Shown in pieces: positions 39,353 through 47,526 of a DNA stretch of 64,000 nt. The first letter of the stretch is position 1. The number at the start of each line of letters is the position of its first letter. The DNA lies in assembly GCF_900156095.1 (NCBI RefSeq), contig NZ_FTMJ01000007.1, forward strand, positions 62,001-126,000. Reading direction: 5' to 3'. A program made the translations under genes and the position numbers. The DNA comes from Aeromonas sp. RU39B. GTDB taxonomy: Bacteria; Pseudomonadota; Gammaproteobacteria; Enterobacterales; Aeromonadaceae. The notes beneath the pieces were generated by a model, which was not told the DNA's origin, did not search any database, and saw nothing but the letters and a program-made list of their open reading frames with translations.

Positions 39353-39588
39353 GCTGCGATGACTGCCTGTTAGACGGGATCAAGGCCAAGCTCGGCCGCT
39401 GCCGAACCTGCGCCATGCTCACGTTTTTCATTGGTCTGGCGGGGACGTTGGTCTGGTGGTGGCAGGGGGCGAACACCTCGGTTAATGCACTCGTCGGCGC
39501 GCTGTTTGCCCTGTCCGGTTGGGGATTATTCCTCATGCATCTGCTGGTGTTTGTCTGGCGTCGCCTGACCGGGCGGGAGCTGGATTAG
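39349..39588 (+). CDS. DUF3624 small membrane protein
   Basis: A 79-residue protein starting MSCDDCLLDGIKAKLGRCRT, with CxxC and C..C pairs in the first 22 residues that could bind metal. Two membrane helices follow (about 23-38 and 44-67). The pattern matches the DUF3624 family of Vibrio and Aeromonas. Function is unknown. It is coupled to the acetyltransferase through ATGA. Confidence 0.8.
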   Translation: MSCDDCLLDGIKAKLGRCRTCAMLTFFIGLAGTLVWWWQGANTSVNALVGALFALSGWGLFLMHLLVFVWRRLTGRELD

Positions 39589-39618
39589 CACCCCATTCTC
39601 AAGCGAAGGAGGCTTGTC

Positions 39619-40365
39619 ATGATTGCATTGGTAACCGGCGCCAGCGCCGGCTTCGGGATGGCCATCAGCCGACTGCTGGTGGCAAACGGCTGGAAGGTGA
39701 TCGGTAGCGGCCGCCGTGCCGAGCGGCTACAGACGCTGCAAAACGAGCTGGGCGACGCCTTTTTGCCACTGGTGTTTGATGTGCAGGATCGCGCGGCGAC
39801 GGAAGCTGCCATCGCCGCTCTGCCCGCCGACTGGCAGGCGGTCGATCTGCTGGTCAACAATGCCGGATTGGCGCTTGGCCTCGAGCCGGCCCACAAGGCC
39901 AGCATGGAAGACTGGGAACAGATGATTGCCACCAACGTCATGGGGCTGGCCCGTGTGACCCGCCTGCTGCTGCCCGGCATGGTCGAGCGCGGCCGTGGCC
40001 ATGTGATCAACATCGGCTCTATCGCCGGCACCTATCCCTATCCGGGCGGTAATGTGTATGGCGCGACCAAGGCCTTTGTGAAGCAGTTCAGCCTCAACCT
40101 GCGCGCCGATCTGGCCGGTACCCCGATCCGGGTGACCAACGTGGAGCCAGGTATGTGCGGCGGCACCGAGTTTTCCAACGTGCGCTTTCACGGCGATGAT
40201 GCCAAGGCGGCCGCCGTGTATCAGGGCGTGGAGTTTATCCAGCCGGAAGATATCGCCAATACCGTGCTGTGGATCAGCCAGCAGCCGGCCCACTTCAACG
40301 TCAACAGCATCGAAGTGATGCCCGTCGCCCAAAGTTTCGGCCCGCTGGTGGTCAAGCGTCAGTAA
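39619..40365 (+). CDS. ydfG: SDR 3-hydroxy acid dehydrogenase YdfG
   Basis: A 248-residue short-chain dehydrogenase: TGASAGFGMAIS cofactor loop, NNAGLALG, catalytic Ser in INIGSIAGTYPYPGG, and Tyr-Lys in VYGATKAFV. The closing segment EVMPVAQSFGPLVVKR is YdfG-like. E. coli YdfG oxidises serine and related 3-hydroxy acids and reduces malonate semialdehyde to 3-hydroxypropionate with NADP. GGAGG precedes the start. Confidence 0.92.
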   Translation: MIALVTGASAGFGMAISRLLVANGWKVIGSGRRAERLQTLQNELGDAFLPLVFDVQDRAATEAAIAALPADWQAVDLLVNNAGLALGLEPAHKASMEDWEQMIATNVMGLARVTRLLLPGMVERGRGHVINIGSIAGTYPYPGGNVYGATKAFVKQFSLNLRADLAGTPIRVTNVEPGMCGGTEFSNVRFHGDDAKAAAVYQGVEFIQPEDIANTVLWISQQPAHFNVNSIEVMPVAQSFGPLVVKRQ

Positions 40366-40383
40366 TCCTCTCTTGCTGCATCG

Positions 40384-40406
40384 CGGTACGGCCATGTGCC
40401 GTACCG
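40384..40406. terminator. Hairpin downstream of ydfG
   Basis: CGGTACGGC (40384-40392) pairs with GCCGTACCG (40398-40406). There is no T-run, so it is a weak or factor-dependent terminator, or an operator. Confidence 0.4.
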
Positions 40407-40436
40407 TGCTCTGCCTCCCGGTATGCGACCGACAAT

Positions 40437-40450
40437 TGAGTTATAACTCA
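40437..40450. promoter_or_regulatory. Perfect 14-bp palindrome upstream of yqhD
   Basis: TGAGTTATAACTCA reads the same on both strands and contains a TATAAC -10-like hexamer. It lies 63 bp before the yqhD start and looks like an operator over a promoter. Confidence 0.4.
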
Positions 40451-40512
40451 CTGTTTTGAGGCCCCGAGTGCGCTGTCGCACAATGCCCGGGAGCCGCAAA
40501 CAGGGGATGGTT

Positions 40513-41664
40513 ATGCACAATTTCCAGTTTCACAATCCAACCCGTATCTGCTTTGGCCGGGGAGAGATCGCCACGATTGCCGATCAGATCCCGCAAACTG
40601 CCCGTGTTCTGGTGCTTTATGGTGGCGGCAGCATCAGGCAGAACGGTGTCTATGAACAACTCCAGCAGGCGCTGGCAAACCATCAATGGCAAGCCATGCC
40701 TGGCGTCTCTCCCAATCCGCAATATGAACAGCTGATGCAAGCGGTGGAGCTGGTGCGCCGTGAGCAGCTCGATTTTGTGCTGGCGGTGGGTGGCGGCTCC
40801 GTGATCGACGGTGGCAAATTTGTGGCTGCCGCCGCCTGCTATGAGGGGAGCGATCCCTGGGATCTGCTGGCCAAGGGGGAGCCGGTGCTGTCGGCGCTGC
40901 CGCTTGGCTGTGTGCTGACACTGCCAGCGACCGGCTCGGAGAGCAATCCGGTGTCGGTCATCAGTCGTGGCAAGGCCAAGCTCTCGTTTCGCTCGCCCAA
41001 GGTTCAACCGCGTTTTGCCGTGCTCGATCCGAGCGTCACCTTCAGCCTGCCGCCTCGCCAGATTGGGAACGGGGTGGTCGATGCGTTTGTGCATGTGCTC
41101 GAGCAGTATCTGACCTATCCGGTGGGCGGTGACGTGCAGGACCGGCTCGCCGAAGGGCTGTTGATGGTGCTGCGTGACAATGGTCCACGCGCCCTGAAAG
41201 AGCCTGATAATTATGAGGTGCGCGCCAATATCATGTGGGCCGCCAGCCTGGCACTGAACGGCCTGATTGGCCGGGGTGTGCCGCAGGATTGGTCGTGCCA
41301 TGCCATCGGCCATCAGCTGACCGCCCTGTATGGGCTGGATCACGCCCAGAGTCTGGCCGTGGTACTGCCGTCACTGCTGCGCGAGATGGCCGATGCCAAG
41401 CAGGATAAACTCTGCCAGCTGGCGCGCCGGGTGTGGGGGAATGCCCGTGAGGATCGCGCCCTGCAGGTGGAGGAGGCGATTTTGCGTATCGACAACTTCT
41501 TCCGTCAGATGGGGGTGGCCACTCGCCTCACCGACTACGGTTTGCACGAAGGGTGTATCGCTGCGGTGTGCTCCAACCTCAAGCGGTTTGGCCTGACCGC
41601 ATTAGGTGAACACAAGGATATCGACCCCGAGCGAGTTGCCCGCATCCTGCAGCAGGCGTTGTAG
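40513..41664 (+). CDS. NADPH-dependent alcohol/aldehyde reductase YqhD-like
   Basis: A 383-residue iron/zinc-containing alcohol dehydrogenase colinear with E. coli YqhD. Landmarks are the start MHNFQFHNPTRI, LAVGGGSVIDGGKF, VLTLPATGSESNPVSVISRG and the metal site NGVVDAFVHVLEQYL...CHAIGHQLTALYGLDHAQ. YqhD reduces short aldehydes, including lipid-peroxidation products, using NADPH. The start at 40513 has AGGGG seven bases upstream; ATG 40507 is too close to that site. Confidence 0.9.
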   Translation: MHNFQFHNPTRICFGRGEIATIADQIPQTARVLVLYGGGSIRQNGVYEQLQQALANHQWQAMPGVSPNPQYEQLMQAVELVRREQLDFVLAVGGGSVIDGGKFVAAAACYEGSDPWDLLAKGEPVLSALPLGCVLTLPATGSESNPVSVISRGKAKLSFRSPKVQPRFAVLDPSVTFSLPPRQIGNGVVDAFVHVLEQYLTYPVGGDVQDRLAEGLLMVLRDNGPRALKEPDNYEVRANIMWAASLALNGLIGRGVPQDWSCHAIGHQLTALYGLDHAQSLAVVLPSLLREMADAKQDKLCQLARRVWGNAREDRALQVEEAILRIDNFFRQMGVATRLTDYGLHEGCIAAVCSNLKRFGLTALGEHKDIDPERVARILQQAL

Positions 41665-41680
41665 CGGTGCTGCCAAAGGA

Positions 41681-41713
41681 AAGGCCGGCTAGATGCCGGC
41701 CTTGGTCTTTTTG
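41681..41713. terminator. Bidirectional terminator between yqhD and the chemoreceptor
   Basis: AAGGCCGGC-TAGAT-GCCGGCCTT (41681-41703) with TCTTTTTGG after it on the plus strand, between convergent genes. Confidence 0.85.
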
Positions 41714-41718
41714 GTGGA

Positions 41719-43398
41719 TTATATCTGAAAGCGCTCGACCAGCAGGTTGAGCTGCGAGCCGGAGCTGGCCAGTTCGTCACAGGTTTTACGGGTCTCTTCG
41801 GCACCCGAATTGAGGGTGTGAACGATCTGCTGAATGGCGACCAGGTTGCGGTTAATCTCTTCGGTCACCGCATTTTGCTGCTCGGCTGCGCTGGCGATCT
41901 GCAGGTTCATGTCATTGATGGTGGTAATGGCAGCGCCCATGTTATCGAGATTGTTCACTAGCGCCTCGGTCTCGGCTAGCGTAGCGCCGTGGCGCGATTG
42001 GCTGCTTTCCATCATTTCGCCCGCCTGATGCACGATCGCCTGCAGGTTTTGCAGCATGTTGCCAATCTCTACCGTGCTCTGCTGAGTACGTGAAGCGAGC
42101 TGGCGCACCTCATCGGCCACCACCGCAAAACCGCGGCCCTGTTCACCAGCTCGAGCCGCTTCGATGGCGGCGTTGAGTGCCAACAGGTTGGTCTGCGAAG
42201 CAATCCCGGCAATGACGCTCACCACATCCTGAATGCGGTCGGTCTCTCGGGTCAGGGTGCCAATCTGATCGTGGATGCCGTTGAGATCGCTCACCAGCAT
42301 ATGGATGCCATCGGTGGCGCGCACTACGACGGAACGGGTCTGGCGCGACACGTTATCGGCGCTGCTGGTGGCTTGTGCGGCATCGCCGGCGTTAGCGGCG
42401 ACGCTCTGGGCGGTAGCGCTCATTTCGGTCATCGCCGTCACGACCTGCTCGGTCTCGCTGTGGTGTGACTGCATCTGCTGCAGGTAGTAGCGAGTTTGGG
42501 ATTGCAGAGCCTCGACCGACTGGTAGACCCGGTGAGAGGCCTGGCTCACCTGTTCGACCAGATGGTGGATCTTGTCGATAAAGTCGTTGAACCCTTTAGC
42601 CAGTTGGCCGAGTTCATCGTGCTGGTTCAGATTTATGCGGCGTGTCAGATCGCCCTCACCGTGGGAGAGATCATGAAAGCTGCTGACCAAGGTGTGGATC
42701 GGCCGGGTGATCTGCCGCGAAACCCACAGGCCGAGTAGAATCGCCAGCAGTGTCAGCGCCAGTGAGGTGAGCAGAGTGGTCTGCATCATGTGGTGTAGCT
42801 GCGTTTCGCCCTCTTCACGGGCGGCGATCACCGCATCGTCAATATCATCGATATAAAAGCCGGTGCCGATGATCCAGTTCCACTGTGGCACCACGACGCC
42901 GTAGCCCAGCTTGGGCTGATCGCTGCCCTTGGAAGGCTTGTTCCAGACAAAGCGCGAGTAGCCATCGCCAGAGCGGGCGGCACTGATGATGTCCTGAATC
43001 ACCTTGTTGCCGGCGCTATCGGTCATGCCAGACAAGTCTTTGCCTTCCAGTTCCGGTTTGATGCCGTGGGCAATGTTGATGCCACGAGTATCGTAGACAT
43101 AGAAGTACCCATCCTTGGCATAACGCAGAGCACGCAGAATCTGCTTGGCTTCGGACTGCGCCTCGGGTGTGTTGCTCTGGGTGAGATGGGCGATGGCGGT
43201 CTGCGCCATCAACACGTGTTCGGCCAGCTCGGTCTTCTTCTGTGCCAGCGCTTGGTCACGAAACGCGATCAGTTGCTGTTCCAGTGCGCTCTGCTGGCGC
43301 AACCAGAGGCTGATATTGAGTGTCAGGGTCATCAGAAGGAGGGGAATGATGGCGAGAATGAGGGTCTTGGTCCGGATGGAGAGGTTCTTTATCTGCAT
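41719..43398 (-). CDS. Methyl-accepting chemotaxis protein with sCache domain
   Basis: A 559-residue transmembrane receptor. TM1 is at about residues 11-31. A periplasmic single Cache domain follows ([18 protein letters not shown], then [13 protein letters not shown]), then TM2 at about 205-225. A HAMP domain covers about 226-280 ([20 protein letters not shown]). The signalling domain has [15 protein letters not shown] and [15 protein letters not shown]. sCache_2 receptors often bind small carboxylates; the ligand is not known. It is a single gene ending at the shared terminator with yqhD. Confidence 0.93.
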   Translation of the reverse strand: MQIKNLSIRTKTLILAIIPLLLMTLTLNISLWLRQQSALEQQLIAFRDQALAQKKTELAEHVLMAQTAIAHLTQSNTPEAQSEAKQILRALRYAKDGYFYVYDTRGINIAHGIKPELEGKDLSGMTDSAGNKVIQDIISAARSGDGYSRFVWNKPSKGSDQPKLGYGVVVPQWNWIIGTGFYIDDIDDAVIAAREEGETQLHHMMQTTLLTSLALTLLAILLGLWVSRQITRPIHTLVSSFHDLSHGEGDLTRRINLNQHDELGQLAKGFNDFIDKIHHLVEQVSQASHRVYQSVEALQSQTRYYLQQMQSHHSETEQVVTAMTEMSATAQSVAANAGDAAQATSSADNVSRQTRSVVVRATDGIHMLVSDLNGIHDQIGTLTRETDRIQDVVSVIAGIASQTNLLALNAAIEAARAGEQGRGFAVVADEVRQLASRTQQSTVEIGNMLQNLQAIVHQAGEMMESSQSRHGATLAETEALVNNLDNMGAAITTINDMNLQIASAAEQQNAVTEEINRNLVAIQQIVHTLNSGAEETRKTCDELASSGSQLNLLVERFQI

Positions 43399-43530
43399 GT
43401 GACTTACCTTGCTGCCGTGGTGGTGCTCTCCCCATATTACGAACCGGCGTTTTAGATTAATGTTAGCCAGATCAAACGGTTGCTAGTGATTTATTTCATT
43501 ATTTGATTAGTTGTGGGTTCCTATGGGGCC

Positions 43531-43558
43531 TTAATAAAACAGGCGCCCGCAGGCGCCT
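43531..43558 (-). terminator. Terminator of metY
   Basis: On the minus strand AGGCGCC-TGCG-GGCGCCT is followed by GTTTTATTAA. It lies 18 bases after the metY stop. Confidence 0.85.
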
Positions 43559-43575
43559 TGCTATGCGTTGTTCGC

Positions 43576-44844
43576 TCAGGCTTCGAGCGCCTGATCCAAA
43601 TCAGCCAACAGATCGCGGATATCCTCGATTCCTATCGACAGGCGAATCATCTCCGGCTTGACCCCGGCCTTGGCCTGCTCCTGTTCGCTCAGTTGGCGGT
43701 GGGTGGTGGATGCCGGGTGGCAGGCCAGCGACTTGGCATCACCTATGTTAACCAGTCGCTTGAAGATCTTCAGTGCATCGTAAAAGCGCACGCCGGCCTC
43801 ATAACCCTCTTTGAGACCAAACGAGAGCAGTGCCGACGGACGTCCGCCCATATAGCGTTCGGCCAGTGCGTGGTGCGGGTGCTCCGGCAGGCCGGCATAG
43901 CTGACCCAGGCCACCTTGGGGTGCTGCTTGAGGTGGGTCGCCACCTTGAGGGCATTCTCCACATGTCGCTCCATGCGCAGGCTCAGGGTCTCCAGGCCTT
44001 GCAGGATCAGGAAGGCGTTGAACGGCGAGAGCGCGGCGCCAGTGTTGCGCAGCGGCACGGTACGCACCCGGCCGATAAAGGCCGCCGGACCAAACGCCTC
44101 GGTGTAGACCACTCCGTGATAAGAGGGTTCGGGCTGGGTCAGCTGCGGGAAGCGTTCGGCATGCTCGGCCCAGGGGAAAGTGCCGCCATCGACGATGATG
44201 CCACCCAGGGAGTTACCGTGGCCGCCAACGTATTTGGTCAGGCTGTGCACCACGATGTCGGCACCGTGGGCGATCGGTTTGCACAGCACCGGTGAGGCGA
44301 CGGTGTTATCGACGATCAGCGGAACCCCCTTGGCATGGGCGGCGTTGGCCAGTGCGGTCAGATCGACGATGTTGCCAGCCGGGTTGCCGATGCTCTCGCA
44401 ATAAACCGCCTTGGTACGTTCGTCGATCAGCTCGCTGATCGCCTCGGCGCTGTCATCGCGGGCAAAACGCACCTCAATGCCCTGGCTTGGCAGCATGTGG
44501 GCAAACAGGGTGTAGGTGCCGCCATAGAGCTGCGGGGTGGAGACAATGTTGTCACCCACCGCCGCCAGCGCTTGAATGGCATAGGTGATGGCGGCCGAGC
44601 CGGCGGAGACAGCCAGTGCAGCGACGCCACCTTCCAGTGCAGCCAGACGCTGCTCCAGCACATCGTTGGTCGGATTCATGATCCGGGTATAAATGTTGCC
44701 GGGCACGGCCAGGTTGAAGAGGTCGGCTCCGTGCTGGGCACTGTCAAATTCGTAGGCAACGGTCTGATAAATGGGGACGGCCACCGCCTTGGTGGTCGGA
44801 TCGTTGCTAAAACCATGGTGCAGGGCCAGGGTCGCGTCTTGCAT
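43576..44844 (-). CDS. metY: O-acetylhomoserine sulfhydrylase MetY
   Basis: A 422-residue Cys/Met-metabolism PLP enzyme. The PLP lysine is in HSLTKYVGGHGNSLGGI; other marks are YTRIMNPTNDVLEQRLAALE, ESIGNPAGNIVD and VDNTVASPVLCKPIAHGAD. It makes homocysteine directly from O-acetylhomoserine and sulfide, bypassing cystathionine. The start at 44844 has AAGGA eight bases upstream; a longer upstream frame has no support. It lies 85 bases after the SgrT-like frame on the same strand. Confidence 0.92.
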   Translation of the reverse strand: MQDATLALHHGFSNDPTTKAVAVPIYQTVAYEFDSAQHGADLFNLAVPGNIYTRIMNPTNDVLEQRLAALEGGVAALAVSAGSAAITYAIQALAAVGDNIVSTPQLYGGTYTLFAHMLPSQGIEVRFARDDSAEAISELIDERTKAVYCESIGNPAGNIVDLTALANAAHAKGVPLIVDNTVASPVLCKPIAHGADIVVHSLTKYVGGHGNSLGGIIVDGGTFPWAEHAERFPQLTQPEPSYHGVVYTEAFGPAAFIGRVRTVPLRNTGAALSPFNAFLILQGLETLSLRMERHVENALKVATHLKQHPKVAWVSYAGLPEHPHHALAERYMGGRPSALLSFGLKEGYEAGVRFYDALKIFKRLVNIGDAKSLACHPASTTHRQLSEQEQAKAGVKPEMIRLSIGIEDIRDLLADLDQALEA

Positions 44845-44929
44845 GGAATATTCCTTATTCTCTGGACGGATAGACGTCCACTCTATGCTGCCACGCGGCC
44901 GCTGTAAACTGCACAGATTGGCAATGCAA

Positions 44930-45088
44930 TTACGTTCTGCGTCGATACGTCTGCTCATCGATAAAAGAGAGATCCCACTGCATTAACTGGGTCAGGTAGT
45001 GCGCAGGATCGGATTGGCAGGCCGGCAGGTAGGCCTTGATGCGGCGATAGTAGCTGCGCCAGAAAGGCAGGGCGTAGGTCGGTAACAT
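44930..45088 (-). CDS. sgrT: SgrT-like small peptide (52 aa), candidate SgrS locus
   Basis: A 52-codon frame read divergently from sgrR, with an excellent ribosome site (AGGAG eight bases before the ATG). The product has aromatic/basic PFWRSYYRRIKAYLP and then YLTQLMQWD. As I recall the E. coli SgrT peptide, it has a comparable FYxxYF start and the same LMQWD segment. SgrT is encoded within the small RNA SgrS, beside and divergent from sgrR, and inhibits the glucose transporter PtsG. The position fits exactly. I do not see an obvious SgrS-type ptsG-pairing element or U-rich terminator between this frame and metY, so the RNA function may be lost, moved or changed. Confidence 0.65.
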   Translation of the reverse strand: MLPTYALPFWRSYYRRIKAYLPACQSDPAHYLTQLMQWDLSFIDEQTYRRRT

Positions 45089-45175
45089 GGTGTTTTCTCC
45101 TCTTGGCTGGCGACAGTATTGTCATAAAATAGGAAGACAAAAACTGACCATGTTAAATCATTAATTTCCCCAATT

Positions 45176-46858
45176 ATGCCCACCACACGCCTCTACCAGC
45201 AGTTTGAACGGCTGGCTGCCCAGCTTCCGGAACGCAGCCGCCAGATGACACTCACCCAGGTGGCCGACCTGCTTTGCTGCACGCCGCGTAATGCCAGAGT
45301 GCTGCTTGGCCGCATGCAGGAACAAGGCTGGTTGAGCTGGCAAGCGAGCGCCGGACGTGGCCGCCGCGCCACCTTGACCCTGCATGATATTCCCCAGGCC
45401 TTTCGTCAACAGCAGCTGCTGCAGCTGATCCGCCAAGGCAAATTGGAGCAGGCGATGCAGTGGGTGGAGGGACGGGCCGAGCGTCTGATCCCCTGGTTGC
45501 AGGTTGGTACCGGCATGACGGCTGAGGGGCGGCAAATCCTGCGGGTGCCCTACTATCGCCCTTTGCCGCATCTGTTACCGGGACCCGCTTTGCGCCGCTC
45601 CGAGATCCATTTGGTGCGGCAGATCTTCAGCGGCCTGGTGCGGCGAAATGAGGAAAATGGGGAAGTCGAACCGGATCTGGCACATCACTGGGAAGCGCTG
45701 ACTCCCCGGCACTGGCGCTTCTATCTAAGGCCAGTGGTGCGCTTTCATCATGGCCGCCTGCTCACCGCCGAGGATGTGGTGGCGTCGCTCGAAGCACTGC
45801 GCTGCGAGCCGCTGTTTGACCATCTGCAGCACTGCGAGGTGATCAACCCGAGAACGGTCGATCTGCATCTTGGTGATGCAGATGCCTGGTTGCCACAACT
45901 GCTATGCGAACCACAGGCGGTTATTCTGCCGCATGAGTGGCCTGGTCTGGCTGGCTTCTCGCTCAATCCCATCGGCTGCGGCCCTTACCGGGTGGTCACC
46001 AACGATGCAAGGCGACTGCGCTTGCAGGCCTTTGACGACTATTTCGGTTTGCGCGCCCTGCTCGATGAGATCGATATCTGGATGATGCCCGAGTTGGCCG
46101 AGCGCCTCACTTATCAACTGACGGTGGGACAAGATCGCCCCGAACTGGGCCAGATGCGTGCGGAGTCGGAGCTGGAGTCAGGTTGCTACTTCCTGCTGGC
46201 GGATGGCCGTTCGCCGGCGCTGAGGGATCCGGTGTTGCGCCGCTGGTTGGCTTATCGGCTCAATGGTGCCGAGTTGCTGGGGCGGGTTGATCGCCAGATG
46301 CAGCAGATGCTGACGCCGGCACGTGGTCTGTTGCCTCACTGGCGCGATGGCGGTGAGCTTGCCGTGCCTCCCATGCCCGAGGCGCTGCCGGGCCGGTTGG
46401 TGATCGCCTGCTTTAACCAGCATCTCGAGTTCGAGGAGCTGGCTCGGGCGATGGTGACCTGCCTGGGCCAGTTTGATATTGCCCTTGAGCTGCGTGAGCT
46501 GGATTACGCCGAATGGGCCAGCGGGCAGGCTGAGGATGTCGATCTTTGGCTCGGCACCGTCAACATGGAGCACGAGCGCGATTTTGCTGCTTATGCCTGG
46601 CTGCAGGGGATTCCGCTGTTGCATCGGATCTGGTCGGCTGAGCCTTGGCTGTGGCGCGGGTTAACCGACTGGCGCAGCTTGTCTGATGAAGAACATTCGC
46701 CGCGCAGACTGCTACTTCGTCTACAGAATGAGGGCTGGTTTATGCCGCTGTTTCATCACTGGTTGTCGATGGAGAGTCGGGTGGGCGTGCATGGTGTGCG
46801 CATGACAGCGCTGGGGTGGTTTGATTTTCAGCGTGCCTGGATCAAGCCGGAGGTTTAA
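45176..46858 (+). CDS. sgrR: SgrR family transcriptional regulator
   Basis: A 560-residue protein: an N-terminal winged-helix domain (about 1-115, with LTQVADLLCCTPRNARVLLG) and a C-terminal extracellular-solute-binding-like domain (about 160-500, family 5), the unusual SgrR layout. In E. coli SgrR senses sugar-phosphate stress and activates sgrS. No ribosome site is visible before ATG 45176; the leader is AT-rich. The divergent SgrT-like frame supports the assignment. Confidence 0.9.
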   Translation: MPTTRLYQQFERLAAQLPERSRQMTLTQVADLLCCTPRNARVLLGRMQEQGWLSWQASAGRGRRATLTLHDIPQAFRQQQLLQLIRQGKLEQAMQWVEGRAERLIPWLQVGTGMTAEGRQILRVPYYRPLPHLLPGPALRRSEIHLVRQIFSGLVRRNEENGEVEPDLAHHWEALTPRHWRFYLRPVVRFHHGRLLTAEDVVASLEALRCEPLFDHLQHCEVINPRTVDLHLGDADAWLPQLLCEPQAVILPHEWPGLAGFSLNPIGCGPYRVVTNDARRLRLQAFDDYFGLRALLDEIDIWMMPELAERLTYQLTVGQDRPELGQMRAESELESGCYFLLADGRSPALRDPVLRRWLAYRLNGAELLGRVDRQMQQMLTPARGLLPHWRDGGELAVPPMPEALPGRLVIACFNQHLEFEELARAMVTCLGQFDIALELRELDYAEWASGQAEDVDLWLGTVNMEHERDFAAYAWLQGIPLLHRIWSAEPWLWRGLTDWRSLSDEEHSPRRLLLRLQNEGWFMPLFHHWLSMESRVGVHGVRMTALGWFDFQRAWIKPEV

Positions 46859-46994
46859 TCGCTGACAAAGGCAAAACGGCTTGTTTCATGTTGCGAATTA
46901 ACATGGCGCTGTCGGGCGTCACGTTTTCCGGCTGGATGGTCGGTTTCGCTCCAGAATTACCATACTGTAATAAAATTTCAAAAAAATCTGGAAT

Positions 46995-47098
46995 AAAAAA
47001 AAGCCGGTCACCTGTTTGGCACCGGCCCATGACGATCAAATTTAATAGGGAAGAAGCTAAATCTTGAGAACTCGACGATTGAATTTCCTCAAGAAACC
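46995..47098 (-). ncRNA. Unrecognised trans-acting-type small RNA
   Basis: On the minus strand a perfect TATAAT (47104-47109) is followed about 6-8 bases later by GGGG (47097-47100), then about 104 nt ending in a terminator. The terminator stem is GCCGGT/ACCGGC (47003-47008 and 47021-47026), with eight T after it. The 5' part can form a hairpin TCTTGAG/CTCAAGA. Between that and the terminator is a single-stranded pyrimidine stretch CTTCTTCCCTATT, which resembles an anti-ribosome-site seed. This is the layout of Hfq-dependent sRNAs. I do not recognise it. It lies between Spot 42 and the 3' end of sgrR. Confidence 0.6.
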
Positions 47099-47153
47099 CC
47101 TGAATTATACCAGAATAGCAACAGCTTTAAAGTATTTGCTCTAAATTGCAGGC

Positions 47154-47261
47154 AAAAAAACGCCCCGAAGAGGTCAAACTCTACGGGGCTGCTATTCAGC
47201 CACATTCAATTACGTGAAATAAAAGGTCTGAAAGATAGAACATCTTACCTCTGTACCCTAC
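47154..47261 (-). ncRNA. spf: Spot 42 RNA
   Basis: About 108 nt on the minus strand beginning GTAGGGTACAGAGGTAAGAT. As I recall E. coli Spot 42, the first 50 or so bases are identical or nearly so, and a conserved CACGTAAT..GGCTGAATA segment follows. It ends in a terminator hairpin and seven T (47154-47160). Spot 42 is a CRP-repressed Hfq RNA controlling galactose and other secondary-carbon genes. A -10-like TAAAGT lies just upstream. The usual neighbour polA is not here; the upstream gene is a 95-residue hypothetical and the downstream neighbours are an unknown sRNA and sgrR. Confidence 0.93.
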
Positions 47262-47292
47262 GCGTTCAACTTTACTGCAAGGATGTGGAAAA

Positions 47293-47320
47293 TGAAAGTA
47301 ATTTTTGTAAGTTACTTTCA
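47293..47320. promoter_or_regulatory. Inverted repeat over the spf promoter -35 region
   Basis: TGAAAGTAA (47293-47301) is inverted as TTACTTTCA (47312-47320) with ten bases between. It abuts TCACA-AAC-TGTGA (47318-47330). The left arm overlaps the expected -35 of Spot 42. It does not fit the CRP consensus spacing. Confidence 0.5.
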
Positions 47321-47362
47321 CAAACTGTGACTGAAAATATTTTCTTTATAAATCATTATGAT

Positions 47363-47389
47363 AAAAAAAGCCCCGAAAGAATTCGGGGC
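47363..47389 (-). terminator. Terminator upstream of the spf promoter
   Basis: GCCCCGAA/TTCGGGGC stem (47370-47377, 47382-47389) followed by seven T on the minus strand. It ends either the 95-residue gene's message, 137 bases downstream of its stop, or a further short RNA (TATAGT -10-like box near 47425-47430). Confidence 0.85.
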
Positions 47390-47526
47390 GTATTCAAAAG
47401 GTGACTTATTAGCACTTCCTCAACTATACAGTTAGTCAGCGGTTTTCACGGGAGGTTCCATTCAAACATGAAAAAAGTTCACCAGACGGCGCGCCATGCC
47501 CGAGATACATCATTAATTATTTGAAT

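Noticed and set aside
45089-45175. A clear E. coli-like SgrS 5' region and promoter
   Set aside because: AT-rich with several -10-like hexamers, but no single convincing promoter could be chosen by eye.
47281-47345. CRP site upstream of spf
   Set aside because: TGTGA and TCACA half-sites occur but in the wrong order or with the wrong spacing. No proper TGTGA-N6-TCACA is visible.
46859-47526. CRISPR-like array, because of several similar GC hairpins with A-runs
   Set aside because: The repeats are distinct terminator hairpins with T-runs on one strand, not direct repeats with spacers.
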